From Candidatus Scybalocola faecavium (lineage in GTDB: Bacteria > Bacillota > Clostridia > Lachnospirales > Lachnospiraceae): DNA of 64,000 nucleotides. How positions within the stretch are numbered: position 1 is the first letter of the stretch; the number at the start of each line of letters is the position of its first letter. A program made the translations under genes and the position numbers. This document shows positions 53,722 through 62,523 of the stretch, one piece after another. The stretch spans positions 39,973-103,972 of the forward strand of contig DVFP01000024.1 in NCBI GenBank assembly GCA_018713145.1, given 5' to 3'. The notes below the pieces were generated by a model. The model was not told the origin of the DNA and searched no databases. It saw only the letters and a program-made list of their open reading frames with translations.

Positions 53722-53750
53722 ATTATACATATTCAGATATTGATTGTCAA
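53722..53750 (-). promoter_or_regulatory. Promoter of the DUF4190-like gene
   Basis: On the minus strand a perfect TTGACA (53745-53750), 17 bp, and a perfect TATAAT (53722-53727). It implies a leader of about 137 nt. The part of this gap between 53751 and 53820 holds nothing else recognisable. Confidence 0.8.
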
Positions 53751-53820
53751 GACAGCCAGGTTATGGAAAATTATGCTTTTTTGCCGGATTTGGCTGAGTT
53801 TTGGGATGCGGGGGAATATT

Positions 53821-53849
53821 TTGACGATACAGACTCTTTATGCTACAAT
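53821..53849 (+). promoter_or_regulatory. lgt promoter
   Basis: TTGACG (53821-53826), 17 bp, TACAAT (53844-53849). Confidence 0.75.
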
Positions 53850-53918
53850 GTCTAGGCAGAGTTTTTTTGATAAATCAGAGAACGATGAAAAATTGTGTTT
53901 AAGAGGAGAAGTGACCCT

Positions 53919-54749
53919 ATGAATCCTTATTTTGAGGTTTTTGGCAAAAGCTATGCCAGCTATGGCGCGATGGCTATGCTGGGCTGTCTGGTAGCTTTTA
54001 CTTTTATTCTGTGCTTTTGTACCCGGTATGGCGCCTCGCGTTTAAGTGAGCTGTATCTGATTGCTTTTGTGGTGATCTTTGCAGTGGTGGGTGCAAAACT
54101 TTTGTATGTTCTTGGGAATATTTCAGAGCTGTGGACCCGGGCTGATGTGATTTTTTCCAGCCCTGAGGCATTTTTGGATTATCTGGGGGCAGGCTTTGTT
54201 TTTTATGGCGGTCTGATCGGCGGCTGTATCGGTGTGATCGTGTACGCCCGGTTTTTTAAGGAGAATACAGTAAAGCTGGCAGAAGCCTTTGTCCCGGCGG
54301 TTCCATTGTTCCATGTATTTGGCCGGATCGGGTGTTTCTTAGCCGGATGCTGCTATGGAATTTTGTGGGACGGGCCTTTAGGCGTAACCTTTACTAAGTC
54401 TATCGTGGCGCCCAACGGTATTTCTCTGCTGCCGATCCAGCTGATCGAGGCCGGTGCGAATGTGATTACCTTTGTGATCCTGCTGGTTTTTAAAGGGAAA
54501 CTTAAAAAGCCGCTGCAGAATTTTGGCCTTTATCTGGTAATCTACAGTATTGAGCGGTTTGTTTTCGAATTTTTCCGGGGAGATTTGGCCCGGGGAGCTT
54601 TTTTAAATGTGTCCACATCTCAATGGATCAGCCTGATCCTGCTTCCTGTGGGGATTTATGTGCTGGCAGTTAAGCCGGAGAAAAACATTTTTGTATGGCT
54701 GCTTAACGGGTATATGCAAACAAAGGAACCGGAAGAGCCGAAAGCCTAA
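53919..54749 (+). CDS. lgt: Prolipoprotein diacylglyceryl transferase
   Basis: A 276-residue membrane enzyme that attaches diacylglycerol from phosphatidylglycerol to the lipobox cysteine of prolipoproteins. Seven hydrophobic helices are visible. Family segments: FYGGLIGGCIGVIVYARFF, and the Lgt signature in HVFGRIGCFLAGCCYG; IERFVFEFFRGDLARG is near the C-terminus. ATG 53919 follows AAGAGGAGAAGTGACCCT. It would process the lipoprotein encoded at 33451. The tex gene follows after 93 bases. Confidence 0.92.
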   Translation: MNPYFEVFGKSYASYGAMAMLGCLVAFTFILCFCTRYGASRLSELYLIAFVVIFAVVGAKLLYVLGNISELWTRADVIFSSPEAFLDYLGAGFVFYGGLIGGCIGVIVYARFFKENTVKLAEAFVPAVPLFHVFGRIGCFLAGCCYGILWDGPLGVTFTKSIVAPNGISLLPIQLIEAGANVITFVILLVFKGKLKKPLQNFGLYLVIYSIERFVFEFFRGDLARGAFLNVSTSQWISLILLPVGIYVLAVKPEKNIFVWLLNGYMQTKEPEEPKA

Positions 54750-54842
54750 ATAACATATAAAAACAGGGCAGCAGTTCAGCCTGTATGAATGGCTGCAAAA
54801 TTCGATCTCCTTGGGAGATATTATGATTTGGAGGAAATGACC

Positions 54843-56987
54843 ATGGATATTATTGAAATACTTGCCCAGGAGCTTCAGGTACGTCCGGCTCAGGTACAGG
54901 CTGCTGTACAGCTTATTGATGAGGGAAATACGATCCCATTTATTGCCCGTTACCGGAAAGAAGTGACTGGTTCCCTTAATGATGAGGTTTTAAGAAATCT
55001 TCATGAGCGCTTAATGTATTTAAGAAATCTGGAGGAAAAAAAGGCCCAGGTATTGTCTACGATTGAAGAGCAGGGAAAACTGACGCCAGAGCTTAAGGCG
55101 CAGATTGAAAAAGCCCAGACTTTGGTGGCCGTGGAAGACCTGTATCGGCCTTATCGGCCAAAACGCCGGACAAGAGCTACCATTGCCAAAGAAAAAGGGC
55201 TGGGGCCTCTGGCTGATTTTATCCGCCTTCAAATGGCAAAGGGGCCATTGGAGGATACGGCAGCAGACTATGTATCTGAGGAAAAAGGCGTGGCAACCGT
55301 CAAGGAGGCCCTGGAAGGTGCCGGGGATATTTTAGCGGAGATGATCTCTGATGATGCTAAGTACCGCACCTGGATCCGAAAAATTACCATGTCCGAGGGA
55401 CGGTTGGTGTCAAAAGCCAGAGATGAGAAAGCTTCATCTGTCTATGGAATGTACTATGATTTTGAAGAGCCGGTCAATAAGATCGCCGGTCATCGGGTCC
55501 TGGCCATTAACCGGGGAGAAAAGGAAAAGTTCCTTAATGTCCGGGTGGATGCTCCCAAGGATAAGATCCTGACCTGGCTGAAACGCCAGGTGATTACCCG
55601 GGAAAATCCGTGGACATCTCCAGCCCTGGAAATGGCTGTTGAGGACAGCTATGACCGTCTGATCGCGCCGGCTATTGAGCGTGAAGTGCGCAACGCCCTT
55701 TCTGAAAAAGCAGAAGACGGAGCTATCCGTGTTTTTGGAAAAAATCTTACACAGCTTTTAATGCAGCCGCCGATCTCCGGGCGGACAGTCCTTGGATGGG
55801 ATCCGGCTTTCCGTACCGGGTGCAAGCTGGCTGTAGTGGATCCTACCGGCAAGGTGCTGGATACGGTGGTGATTTATCCGACAGAACCACAGAAAAAGAT
55901 CAAAGAGTCTAAGGAAATCCTGAAAAAGCTTATTAAAAAGTACGGGATTACGCTGATTTCTGTTGGAAACGGAACCGCTTCCAGAGAGTCGGAAATGGTA
56001 ATCGTGGATCTTTTAAAGGAGCTGGATACTCGGGTGGAATATGTGATTGTCAATGAAGCCGGCGCCAGTGTTTATTCTGCCAGCAAGCTGGCTACAGAGG
56101 AATTTCCTAATTTTGATGTGGGACAGCGAAGCGCTGCTTCTATTGCAAGACGGCTGCAGGATCCATTGGCGGAGCTGGTGAAGATCGATCCTAAAGCCAT
56201 CGGCGTGGGACAGTACCAGCATGATATGAATCAGAAAAAGCTTAGCGAGGCTTTAACCGGAGTTGTGGAGGATTGTGTGAATAAGGTGGGTGTGGATCTG
56301 AACACGGCATCTGCTTCCCTGTTAGAATACATTTCCGGAATTTCAAAGACCATTGCCCAAAATATTGTAGCTTACCGGGAAGAAAACGGCCGGTTTGAAA
56401 ACCGGAGCCAGCTTTTAAAAGTAGCAAAGCTGGGGCCAAAGGCTTTTGAGCAGTGTGCCGGATTTATGCGCATTTCCGGCGGGAGCGAGCCTTTAGACGC
56501 CACCAGTGTCCATCCTGAATCCTATGATGCTGCCAGAAAGCTTCTCGTTCGTATGGGATATACCTCTAAAGATATAGGAAGCACCGGACTTTCTGGCCTT
56601 GGCAAAAAGATTACAGATTATAAGAAAACGGCACAGGAGCTGGAGATTGGCGAGATCACTCTGAGAGATATTGTCAAGGAACTGGAAAAACCGGGACGGG
56701 ATCCGCGGGAAGAGATGCCAAAGCCGGTACTGCGCACGGATGTTCTTGAAATGAAGGACTTAAAAGAAGGTATGGTCTTAAAAGGGACTGTGCGCAATGT
56801 TATTGATTTTGGAGCTTTTGTGGATATTGGCGTTCACCAGGACGGCCTGGTCCATATTTCCCAGCTGACAAAAAAGAAGTTTGTTAAGCACCCGCTGGAG
56901 GTTGTCAGTGTGGGCGATGTGGTAGATGTTAAGGTGTTAAGTGTGGATGTGGCAAAGAAGCGGATCGCCTTGACGATGATTCTCTAA
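54843..56987 (+). CDS. tex: Tex-type RNA-binding transcription accessory protein
   Basis: A 714-residue nucleic-acid-binding protein. Order: N-terminal helical domain (IARYRKEVTGSLNDE-containing), a YqgF/RNase H-like domain (GWDPAFRTGCKLAVVDPTG, SVGNGTASRESE), helix-hairpin-helix motifs (VDLNTASASLLEYISGIS) and a C-terminal S1 domain (MVLKGTVRNVIDFGAFVDIG). Tex affects transcription and, in some bacteria, toxin expression; the exact mechanism is unclear. ATG 54843 has GGAGG eight bases upstream; ATG 54837 is too close to it and 54789 has no site. Confidence 0.93.
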   Translation: MDIIEILAQELQVRPAQVQAAVQLIDEGNTIPFIARYRKEVTGSLNDEVLRNLHERLMYLRNLEEKKAQVLSTIEEQGKLTPELKAQIEKAQTLVAVEDLYRPYRPKRRTRATIAKEKGLGPLADFIRLQMAKGPLEDTAADYVSEEKGVATVKEALEGAGDILAEMISDDAKYRTWIRKITMSEGRLVSKARDEKASSVYGMYYDFEEPVNKIAGHRVLAINRGEKEKFLNVRVDAPKDKILTWLKRQVITRENPWTSPALEMAVEDSYDRLIAPAIEREVRNALSEKAEDGAIRVFGKNLTQLLMQPPISGRTVLGWDPAFRTGCKLAVVDPTGKVLDTVVIYPTEPQKKIKESKEILKKLIKKYGITLISVGNGTASRESEMVIVDLLKELDTRVEYVIVNEAGASVYSASKLATEEFPNFDVGQRSAASIARRLQDPLAELVKIDPKAIGVGQYQHDMNQKKLSEALTGVVEDCVNKVGVDLNTASASLLEYISGISKTIAQNIVAYREENGRFENRSQLLKVAKLGPKAFEQCAGFMRISGGSEPLDATSVHPESYDAARKLLVRMGYTSKDIGSTGLSGLGKKITDYKKTAQELEIGEITLRDIVKELEKPGRDPREEMPKPVLRTDVLEMKDLKEGMVLKGTVRNVIDFGAFVDIGVHQDGLVHISQLTKKKFVKHPLEVVSVGDVVDVKVLSVDVAKKRIALTMIL

Positions 56988-57076
56988 ATCCTATGATGTC
57001 CGGCTGTGCAGACCAGGCTTTTCCTGCCAATATGGCCTTTCACTAAAAGGAATCCGCCGGTCAGGTAAGCGGGGGG

Positions 57077-57105
57077 TTGCAATTTACAGCAGACAATGCT
57101 ATGAT
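57077..57105 (+). promoter_or_regulatory. Promoter of the ribU riboswitch transcript
   Basis: TTGCAA (57077-57082), 17 bp, TATGAT (57100-57105). Confidence 0.65.
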
Positions 57106-57121
57106 AGAAAAAAATAAAATA

Positions 57122-57261
57122 CGTTTTCGGGGCAGGGTGAAATTCCCGACCGGCGGTACAGTCCGCGAGCTGTCCTTGTACATATTCCTACGGAAAAAGC
57201 GCAGGTCAGTTGATTTGGTGAGATTCCAAAACCGACAGTAAAGTCTGGATGAGAGAAGACG
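57122..57261 (+). promoter_or_regulatory. FMN riboswitch (RFN element)
   Basis: The conserved blocks are present in order: GGGGCAGGGTGAAATTCCC, GACCGGCGGTACAGTC, GCGCAGGTCAGTTGATTTGG, TGAGATTCCAAAACCGACAG and TAAAGTCTGGATGAGAGAAG. P1 is CGTTTTC (57122-57128) with GAAGACG (57255-57261). A terminator (57291-57318) follows, so FMN should switch off transcription of the riboflavin transporter gene. Confidence 0.97.
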
Positions 57262-57290
57262 ACACAGAAGATGTGGTATGCGTATATCTT

Positions 57291-57318
57291 GCCCCGGCAT
57301 TTTTTGCCGGGGCTTTTT
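57291..57318 (+). terminator. Riboswitch-controlled terminator
   Basis: GCCCCGGCA (57291-57299) pairs with TGCCGGGGC (57305-57313), then T5. Confidence 0.9.
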
Positions 57319-57451
57319 GCTGCCTGTCAGGCTTGCTTGGTAAATTCAGATCCGAGACGCAGGTTGAGTTTGGCGGCAACGCACATCGGCCCTTAAGGAG
57401 AGGAATTTTGGTGTCAGCTTTCGAAAACGGAGAAAAGAAGGAGAGATACCA

Positions 57452-58174
57452 GTGAATTTTGGAAAGTTATGGTCTGATGTTAAAGACCATGTAGCGTTTG
57501 TTCTCGTAGTTATTGTGATCATTGCAGTGATCATAGCCTTGGCAGTGGTGGCTCAGAGGATTCTTTTTAAAGGCCGCCAGGAGACGCGGCAAAAGACAAG
57601 GAATATTGCGGTAACCGGTATGCTGTCTGCTATTGCGGTCGTTTTGTTTTTATTTGAGATCCCCCTGCCTTTTGCGCCAAGTTTTTATGAGCTGGATTTC
57701 AGTGAGCTTCCTGTGCTGATCGGATCTTTTGCCATCGGCCCTGTGGCCGGTGTGACCATTGAACTGTGCAAAGTGCTTTTAAAGCTTGCTATTCGCGGAA
57801 CGACCACAGCCTTTGTGGGAGATTTTGCCAATTTTATCATCGGATGCAGTATGGTTGTTCCGGCGTCCATTATTTATCATCGTTTCAGGACAAAAAAAGC
57901 GGCTTTAGGCAGTCTTATTATCGGAACCGGGGTTATGACTGTTTTTGGAAGTTTGTTTAATGCATTTTATCTGCTTCCGGCATTTTCGGATCTTTACGGA
58001 TTGCCCCTGGATCAAATTGTTGCCATGGGCCATGATGTCAATGGAAGTATTAACAGTGTTGCAACTCTTGTCCTGTTTGCAGTCGTGCCTTTTAATCTTT
58101 TAAAGGGTGCCCTGCTGACCATTTTAACAATGCTTTTATATAAGCATATCAGTCCGATCATCAAAGGCCATTAA
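57452..58174 (+). CDS. ribU: ECF transporter S component for riboflavin (RibU)
   Basis: A 240-residue membrane protein that binds riboflavin for an energy-coupling factor transporter. After an extra N-terminal hydrophobic helix (about residues 14-36) come the six helices of the RibU fold, with FEIPLPFAPSFYELDFSELP, which holds the conserved ligand loop, and GTTTAFVGDFANFIIGCSMV. The FMN riboswitch upstream is strong support for the riboflavin assignment. GTG 57452 is the start, with GAAGGAGAGATACCA before it. The A, A' and T components are not in this window. Confidence 0.92.
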   Translation: MNFGKLWSDVKDHVAFVLVVIVIIAVIIALAVVAQRILFKGRQETRQKTRNIAVTGMLSAIAVVLFLFEIPLPFAPSFYELDFSELPVLIGSFAIGPVAGVTIELCKVLLKLAIRGTTTAFVGDFANFIIGCSMVVPASIIYHRFRTKKAALGSLIIGTGVMTVFGSLFNAFYLLPAFSDLYGLPLDQIVAMGHDVNGSINSVATLVLFAVVPFNLLKGALLTILTMLLYKHISPIIKGH

Positions 58175-58176
58175 TA

Positions 58177-58205
58177 TTGTCATTTAAAAGCCGGTGTGTT
58201 ATAAT
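58177..58205 (+). promoter_or_regulatory. Promoter of the tsaE operon
   Basis: TTGTCA (58177-58182), 17 bp, TATAAT (58200-58205). Confidence 0.7.
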
Positions 58206-58221
58206 TTATAAGTTCAGTCAG

Positions 58222-58306
58222 AAGCCGTCTGCAGCTGGAAATTCAGGGGCGGACACAGGTATTTTGACACAGGAACGGTAATATTTATAACAGGCCGGCT
58301 TTTTTT
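58222..58306 (+). terminator. Possible attenuator in the tsaE leader
   Basis: AAGCCG (58222-58227) can pair with CGGCTT (58296-58301), directly followed by more T (to 58306), enclosing GTCTGC/GCGGAC. The outer stem is only 6 bp, so the call is tentative. Confidence 0.3.
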
Positions 58307-58361
58307 GTCTTTAGGGGCAGGGGAGCACGGTGTTTAAAAATATTTGAGAAAGAGGGATGTC

Positions 58362-58796
58362 ATGATCGAGACGTTCAGCGCAAAGGAGACCTTTGAGGCA
58401 GGCCGCCGGATGGGAAGCCAGGCAAAGCCGGGAGAGGTGTATTGCCTGTTGGGGGATTTGGGTGTGGGAAAGACCGTATTTACTCAGGGTTTTGCCCGGG
58501 GACTGGGAATTGAGGAACCGGTGAGCAGTCCTACATTTACGATCCTGCAGGAATATGAGGAGGGGAGGATTCCCTTTTATCATTTTGATGTGTACCGGAT
58601 CTCTGATCCGGAGGAGATGGATGAGATCGGATTTGATGATTATATTTATGGTTCCGGGGTCTGCCTGGTGGAGTGGGCGAATCTTATTGCTGAATTGATC
58701 CCTCCCTTTGCAAAAACTATTTGCATTGAAAAAGACCTGGAAAAAGGTTTTGACTATCGGAAGATAACTGTGCGGGAAGGAGATTTTGGCGCATGA
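58362..58796 (+). CDS. tsaE: tRNA t6A synthesis ATPase TsaE
   Basis: A 144-residue P-loop protein needed for threonylcarbamoyladenosine at position 37 of ANN-decoding tRNAs. Walker A GDLGVGKT is near residue 30, and SSPTFTILQEYEEGRIPFYH followed by HFDVYRI is the family core. It ends at FVEWAN-type segment CLVEWANLIAELIPP. ATG 58362 has AGAGGGATGTC before it; an ATG at 58344 is in frame but without a site. It overlaps tsaB by 4 bases. TsaD, its partner, is at 61484. Confidence 0.93.
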   Translation: MIETFSAKETFEAGRRMGSQAKPGEVYCLLGDLGVGKTVFTQGFARGLGIEEPVSSPTFTILQEYEEGRIPFYHFDVYRISDPEEMDEIGFDDYIYGSGVCLVEWANLIAELIPPFAKTICIEKDLEKGFDYRKITVREGDFGA

Positions 58797-59575
58797 AAAT
58801 TCTTGCTATTGAAAGTTCCGGATTAGTGGCCTCTGTGGCTTTATGGTCTGACGGATGTCTGATCGGTGAGTTTACTACGAATTTTAAAAAGACTCATTCC
58901 CAGACGCTTTTACCCATGCTGGATCAACTGCTTTCCACCCTGGGTGCCCAGCTTTCAGAATGTGATGCGATTGCTGTGTCAGCAGGGCCGGGATCTTTTA
59001 CGGGACTTCGCATCGGAAGCGCGACGGCAAAGGGCCTTGGGCTGGCGTTGGGGCTTCCTATTATAGAGGTTCCCACAGTTGATGGGATTGCCTACAATCT
59101 ATTTGGCACAGACCGGGTGGTATGCCCACTGATGGATGCCAAGCGGCAGCAGGTGTATACCGGATTGTACACCTTTGACAACGACCAAATGACCGTTCTT
59201 TCCCCACAGAAGGCAGTGAGCATTTCACAAATTCTGGATGAGATTAACGATTTAGGTCGGCCGGTGATTTTTAACGGTGACGGAGTTCCTGTTTATAGAG
59301 AAACTATTGAGAAGGAATGTCATGTGCCTTTTTGTTTTGCTCCAGCTCATGCCGCGGCGCAAAGAGCCGGGGCACTGGCCAGCCTGGCCGCTGTTTACTG
59401 GGAAAATGATAAGTCCCATGTAGTCAGTGCCAGAGATCATAAACCGGAATATTTAAGACTTTCTCAGGCAGAAAGGGAATTGGCGGAAAAAAAGGCAAAA
59501 GAAGCTGCTCAGGTTTCTGAAAAAGATGCAGTTTCCCAAGCGGCCGGGGGATCTGAGGACAGAAAAAATGAGTGA
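58793..59575 (+). CDS. tsaB: tRNA t6A synthesis protein TsaB
   Basis: A 260-residue protein of the ASKHA fold, the dimer partner of TsaD in the t6A complex. Core segments: ILAIESSGLVASVALWSDG, CDAIAVSAGPGSFTGLRIG and GTDRVVCPLMDAKRQQVYTG. The protein is longer than the usual 220-230 residues because of a charged C-terminal tail (EKKAKEAAQVSEKDA, then SEDRKNE). It is translated from ATG 58793 coupled to tsaE, and its last 8 bases overlap rimI. Confidence 0.93.
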   Translation: MKILAIESSGLVASVALWSDGCLIGEFTTNFKKTHSQTLLPMLDQLLSTLGAQLSECDAIAVSAGPGSFTGLRIGSATAKGLGLALGLPIIEVPTVDGIAYNLFGTDRVVCPLMDAKRQQVYTGLYTFDNDQMTVLSPQKAVSISQILDEINDLGRPVIFNGDGVPVYRETIEKECHVPFCFAPAHAAAQRAGALASLAAVYWENDKSHVVSARDHKPEYLRLSQAERELAEKKAKEAAQVSEKDAVSQAAGGSEDRKNE

Positions 59576-60056
59576 GCGTTTCACTGTCTCTTTGACCGGT
59601 CATTCCTCCAGTGGGGATGATATTCAAATTACACCGGCCCAGCCAGATGATCTGGATGCGATCCTTGAGATAGAGAAAGGCTCATTTTCAGATCCATGGA
59701 GCCGTCAGGGCTTTGAGGATGCTTTAAAATATGAATATTCCGCTCTTTTTGCTGCCAGGGTTCATGATCAGGTGGCGGGTTACTGCTGCCTTTATCACAT
59801 TATGGATGAAGGGGAAATCGTTAATGTGGCAGTAGCAGAAGCTTTTCGGAGCCGGGGCATAGGAGAGAGGATGTTAAAGGAAATGCTTCGCTTTGGCATG
59901 TCAAAAGGGGTTAAGCGTTTTATACTGGATGTGCGCGTAGGAAATGCTCCTGCTATAAAGCTGTATCGAAAGATGGGATTTTGTCCCCTGGTTTTGGAGA
60001 AAAATTTTTATGAAAGTCCTTTGGAGGACGCCTGGCTTATGGAGCTGAAGGTTTAG
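59568..60056 (+). CDS. rimI: Ribosomal protein S18-alanine N-acetyltransferase
   Basis: A 162-residue GNAT enzyme that acetylates the N-terminal alanine of ribosomal protein S18. The acetyl-CoA site is AEAFRSRGIGERMLKEML, preceded by EGEIVNVAVA; VGNAPAIKLYRKMGFCP is the usual C-terminal motif. The first about 20 residues are an extra tail. ATG 59568 has GAGGAC upstream and overlaps the tsaB end (ATGAGTGA). The tsaE-tsaB-rimI order is conserved in Firmicutes. Confidence 0.92.
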   Translation: MSERFTVSLTGHSSSGDDIQITPAQPDDLDAILEIEKGSFSDPWSRQGFEDALKYEYSALFAARVHDQVAGYCCLYHIMDEGEIVNVAVAEAFRSRGIGERMLKEMLRFGMSKGVKRFILDVRVGNAPAIKLYRKMGFCPLVLEKNFYESPLEDAWLMELKV

Positions 60057-60215
60057 CGTTTTGGGGCCGGGATGGGAAGGGCCTTTTGGAGTGTCCTGCC
60101 AGTCACCGGAATCGTTCCCTTTTCCACACATTACCGCTGTTTATTCGGCAAAAAAGTGATTATAATGGACTGGTGGTTACCAACTCTTTCTGCCTGAATA
60201 AGGAGGATAAGGAAT

Positions 60216-60455
60216 ATGCGTATTTTTGATAAAGATCACAAATTAGTGAAGATTATATGCAACCAGTGCGGATGCGCTGAGGAAACAGCAGGGGGCCTTT
60301 TAAAAAAGGACTTTTTGTCTGTGGAAAAGGATTGGGGATATTTTTCGGATAAAGATACAAAAACTCATCGCTTTGACTTGTGTGAGGCGTGTTATGACCG
60401 GCTTATTGCAGGCTTTTCCTATCCTGTGGATGAGGAAGAAAGAAACGAATTGTAA
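60216..60455 (+). CDS. Small protein with two CxxC motifs
   Basis: A 79-residue protein. It has CNQCGC (residues 16-21) and CEACYD (near 59), a typical four-cysteine zinc-binding arrangement, between which lies a charged stretch. The C-terminus is acidic. ATG 60216 has AAGGAGGATAAGGAAT before it. I do not recognise the family; a zinc-ribbon-like role in binding RNA or protein is only a guess. It lies upstream of rnz. Confidence 0.75.
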   Translation: MRIFDKDHKLVKIICNQCGCAEETAGGLLKKDFLSVEKDWGYFSDKDTKTHRFDLCEACYDRLIAGFSYPVDEEERNEL

Positions 60456-60499
60456 TCAGCTTTTTATATAGAAGTGAAAATCAGAGAAAGAGGGTAATC

Positions 60500-61405
60500 A
60501 TGTTAGATATTTGTTTGCTGGGGACCGGAGGCATGATGCCTCTCCCTTACCGGTGGCTTACATCTTTAATGACCCGGTATAATGGCAGCAGTCTTTTAAT
60601 CGACTGCGGTGAGGGCACCCAGATTGCTATAAGAGAAAAAGGATGGAGCTTTAAGCCCATTGATATTATTTGTATCACCCATTTTCATGGAGATCATATC
60701 AGCGGTCTTCCGGGAATCCTTCTGGCTATGGGAAATTCTGAACGTACAGAGGATTTGACGATGATCGGTCCCAGGGGCCTGGAGCGGGTTGTGAATGCTT
60801 TGCGTGTAATCGCTCCGGAACTTCCATTTAAAATCAAATTTATAGAGCTTAATCAGCCCCACGAACAGATCCGTCTCCACGGTTATGTTATCGATGCCTT
60901 TAAGGTCAATCATAAGATTACGTGTTACGGCTATAGTATTTCTATACCAAGAGCAGGAATGTTTGATGTGGCTAAGGCTGAAAAAAACAATATTCCCAAA
61001 ATGCTTTGGAGCAGACTGCAAAAAGGAGAGACCTTGGAGTATGAGGGAAGGACGCTGACGCCGAATATGGTGTTGGGAGAGGATCGTAAAGGTTTGAAGG
61101 TGACCTACACTACGGATACCCGTCCTGTCCAGTCTATTATTGACTATGCTGCCGGCTCGGACATATTTATATGCGAAGGTATGTATGGTGAAAAAGGTGA
61201 CATTAATAATGCAGTGAAATATAAGCACATGACTTTTGAGGAAGCGGGAACGCTGGCGAAAAAAGCCGGCGTGGGACAGCTTTGGCTGACCCATTACAGC
61301 CCTGCGTTAAATTATCCTGAAAATTATATTGAAGATGTGCAAAAGATTTTTCCTAATGCTGTGGCAGGGAAAGATAAAATGTCTGCAGAATTAAAGTTTT
61401 TGTAG
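60500..61405 (+). CDS. rnz: Ribonuclease Z
   Basis: A 301-residue metallo-beta-lactamase-fold endonuclease that matures the 3' end of tRNA precursors lacking CCA. The zinc motif is ITHFHGDHISGLPGILLAMG near residue 60; the N-terminus DICLLGTGGMMPLPYR and the later HMTFEEAGTLAKKAGVGQLW, LTHYSPAL agree with the family. The tRNA genes in this window do not encode CCA, which fits this role. ATG 60500 has AAAGAGGGTAATC before it. Confidence 0.92.
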   Translation: MLDICLLGTGGMMPLPYRWLTSLMTRYNGSSLLIDCGEGTQIAIREKGWSFKPIDIICITHFHGDHISGLPGILLAMGNSERTEDLTMIGPRGLERVVNALRVIAPELPFKIKFIELNQPHEQIRLHGYVIDAFKVNHKITCYGYSISIPRAGMFDVAKAEKNNIPKMLWSRLQKGETLEYEGRTLTPNMVLGEDRKGLKVTYTTDTRPVQSIIDYAAGSDIFICEGMYGEKGDINNAVKYKHMTFEEAGTLAKKAGVGQLWLTHYSPALNYPENYIEDVQKIFPNAVAGKDKMSAELKFL

Positions 61406-61410
61406 TATAA

Positions 61411-61455
61411 ATAGCCGGTATGAATAAAATCCCCTTTGGGGATACCTGTATGACC
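61411..61455 (+). repeat. Single ATCCCC-GGGGATACC palindromic element
   Basis: ATCCCC (61429-61434) pairs with GGGGAT (61438-61443), then ACCTGTATG; it matches the core of the elements at 21004-21050 and 48121-48275. It lies in the rnz-tsaD gap, ending 22 bases before the tsaD ribosome site region. Confidence 0.65.
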
Positions 61456-61483
61456 TTAAAGTATGGTCGATAAGGAGGAAATT

Positions 61484-62509
61484 ATGGATGATAAAGATGT
61501 TTTGATCCTGGCGATTGAATCTTCCTGTGACGAAACTGCGGCTGCAGTTGTGAAAAACGGTCGGGAGGTTTTGTCTAATGTGATCTCATCTCAGATTGAA
61601 CTTCATAAGCTTTATGGCGGTGTTGTTCCTGAAATTGCATCCCGGAAGCATATTGAAAAAATCAATCAAGTTATTGAAGAGGCTTTGTCAACGGCAAATG
61701 TCACCCTGGATGATTTGGATGCTGTAGGGGTTACCTATGGCCCGGGGCTGGTAGGCGCTCTTTTAGTCGGTGTAGCTGAGGCGAAAGCCATTAGCTATGC
61801 GAAAAAGCTGCCTTTAGTTGGCGTACACCATATTGAAGGGCACATTTCTGCCAATTATATTGAAAATAAGGATTTGGAACCGCCGTTTTTGTGTATGGTT
61901 GTTTCCGGCGGACACACCCATCTTGTTATGGTAGAGGACTATGGAACGTATAAGATCCTGGGGCGGACAAGGGATGATGCAGCAGGAGAAGCCTTTGATA
62001 AGGTGGCAAGAGCTATTGGCCTTGGTTATCCGGGAGGACCCAAGATCGATAAACTTTCCAAAGAAGGCAATCCCAAGGCGATTTCATTTCCAAAAGCTCA
62101 TGTGGAGGGTGCCCCTTTGGATTTTAGCTTTAGCGGGTTAAAGTCCTCTGTGTTGAATTATATTAATTCATGTAAAATGAAAGGCGAGACGATCGTACCG
62201 GCAGATATTGCCGCTTCTTTTCAGGAAGCGGTTGTTAGCGTTATTGTGGAAAAAACAATTATGGCAGCCAGGGAATATGGTATTGATAAGGTATGTTTAG
62301 CCGGCGGTGTCGCGTCTAATTCCGCTCTGCGCAGCCGGATGAAGGAAAGCTGTCAAAAGCAGAATTTAAAGTTTTACTATCCGTCGCCGATTTTGTGTAC
62401 AGATAATGCTGCCATGATCGGTGCTGCAGCCTACTATGAATATCTTGCAGGAGCACGGGCAGGGCTGGATCTAAATGCAGTTCCTAATTTAAAGATCGGA
62501 CAGCGATGA
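61484..62509 (+). CDS. tsaD: tRNA threonylcarbamoyladenosine transferase TsaD
   Basis: A 341-residue ASKHA-fold metalloenzyme that transfers the threonylcarbamoyl group to A37 of tRNAs, with TsaB and TsaE. The metal and nucleotide motifs are seen: [39 protein letters not shown], the metal-binding [16 protein letters not shown] and [16 protein letters not shown], and [19 protein letters not shown] 61484 follows TAAGGAGGAAATT; the ATG at 61463 is in frame but has no site. ispD follows at once. Confidence 0.95.
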   Translation: MDDKDVLILAIESSCDETAAAVVKNGREVLSNVISSQIELHKLYGGVVPEIASRKHIEKINQVIEEALSTANVTLDDLDAVGVTYGPGLVGALLVGVAEAKAISYAKKLPLVGVHHIEGHISANYIENKDLEPPFLCMVVSGGHTHLVMVEDYGTYKILGRTRDDAAGEAFDKVARAIGLGYPGGPKIDKLSKEGNPKAISFPKAHVEGAPLDFSFSGLKSSVLNYINSCKMKGETIVPADIAASFQEAVVSVIVEKTIMAAREYGIDKVCLAGGVASNSALRSRMKESCQKQNLKFYYPSPILCTDNAAMIGAAAYYEYLAGARAGLDLNAVPNLKIGQR

Positions 62510-62523
62510 ACGGAGGTTTGGGG

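Noticed and set aside
57249..57455. Small gene overlapping the FMN riboswitch end and terminator.
   Set aside because: The frame runs through the aptamer and the terminator hairpin, which explain the sequence fully.
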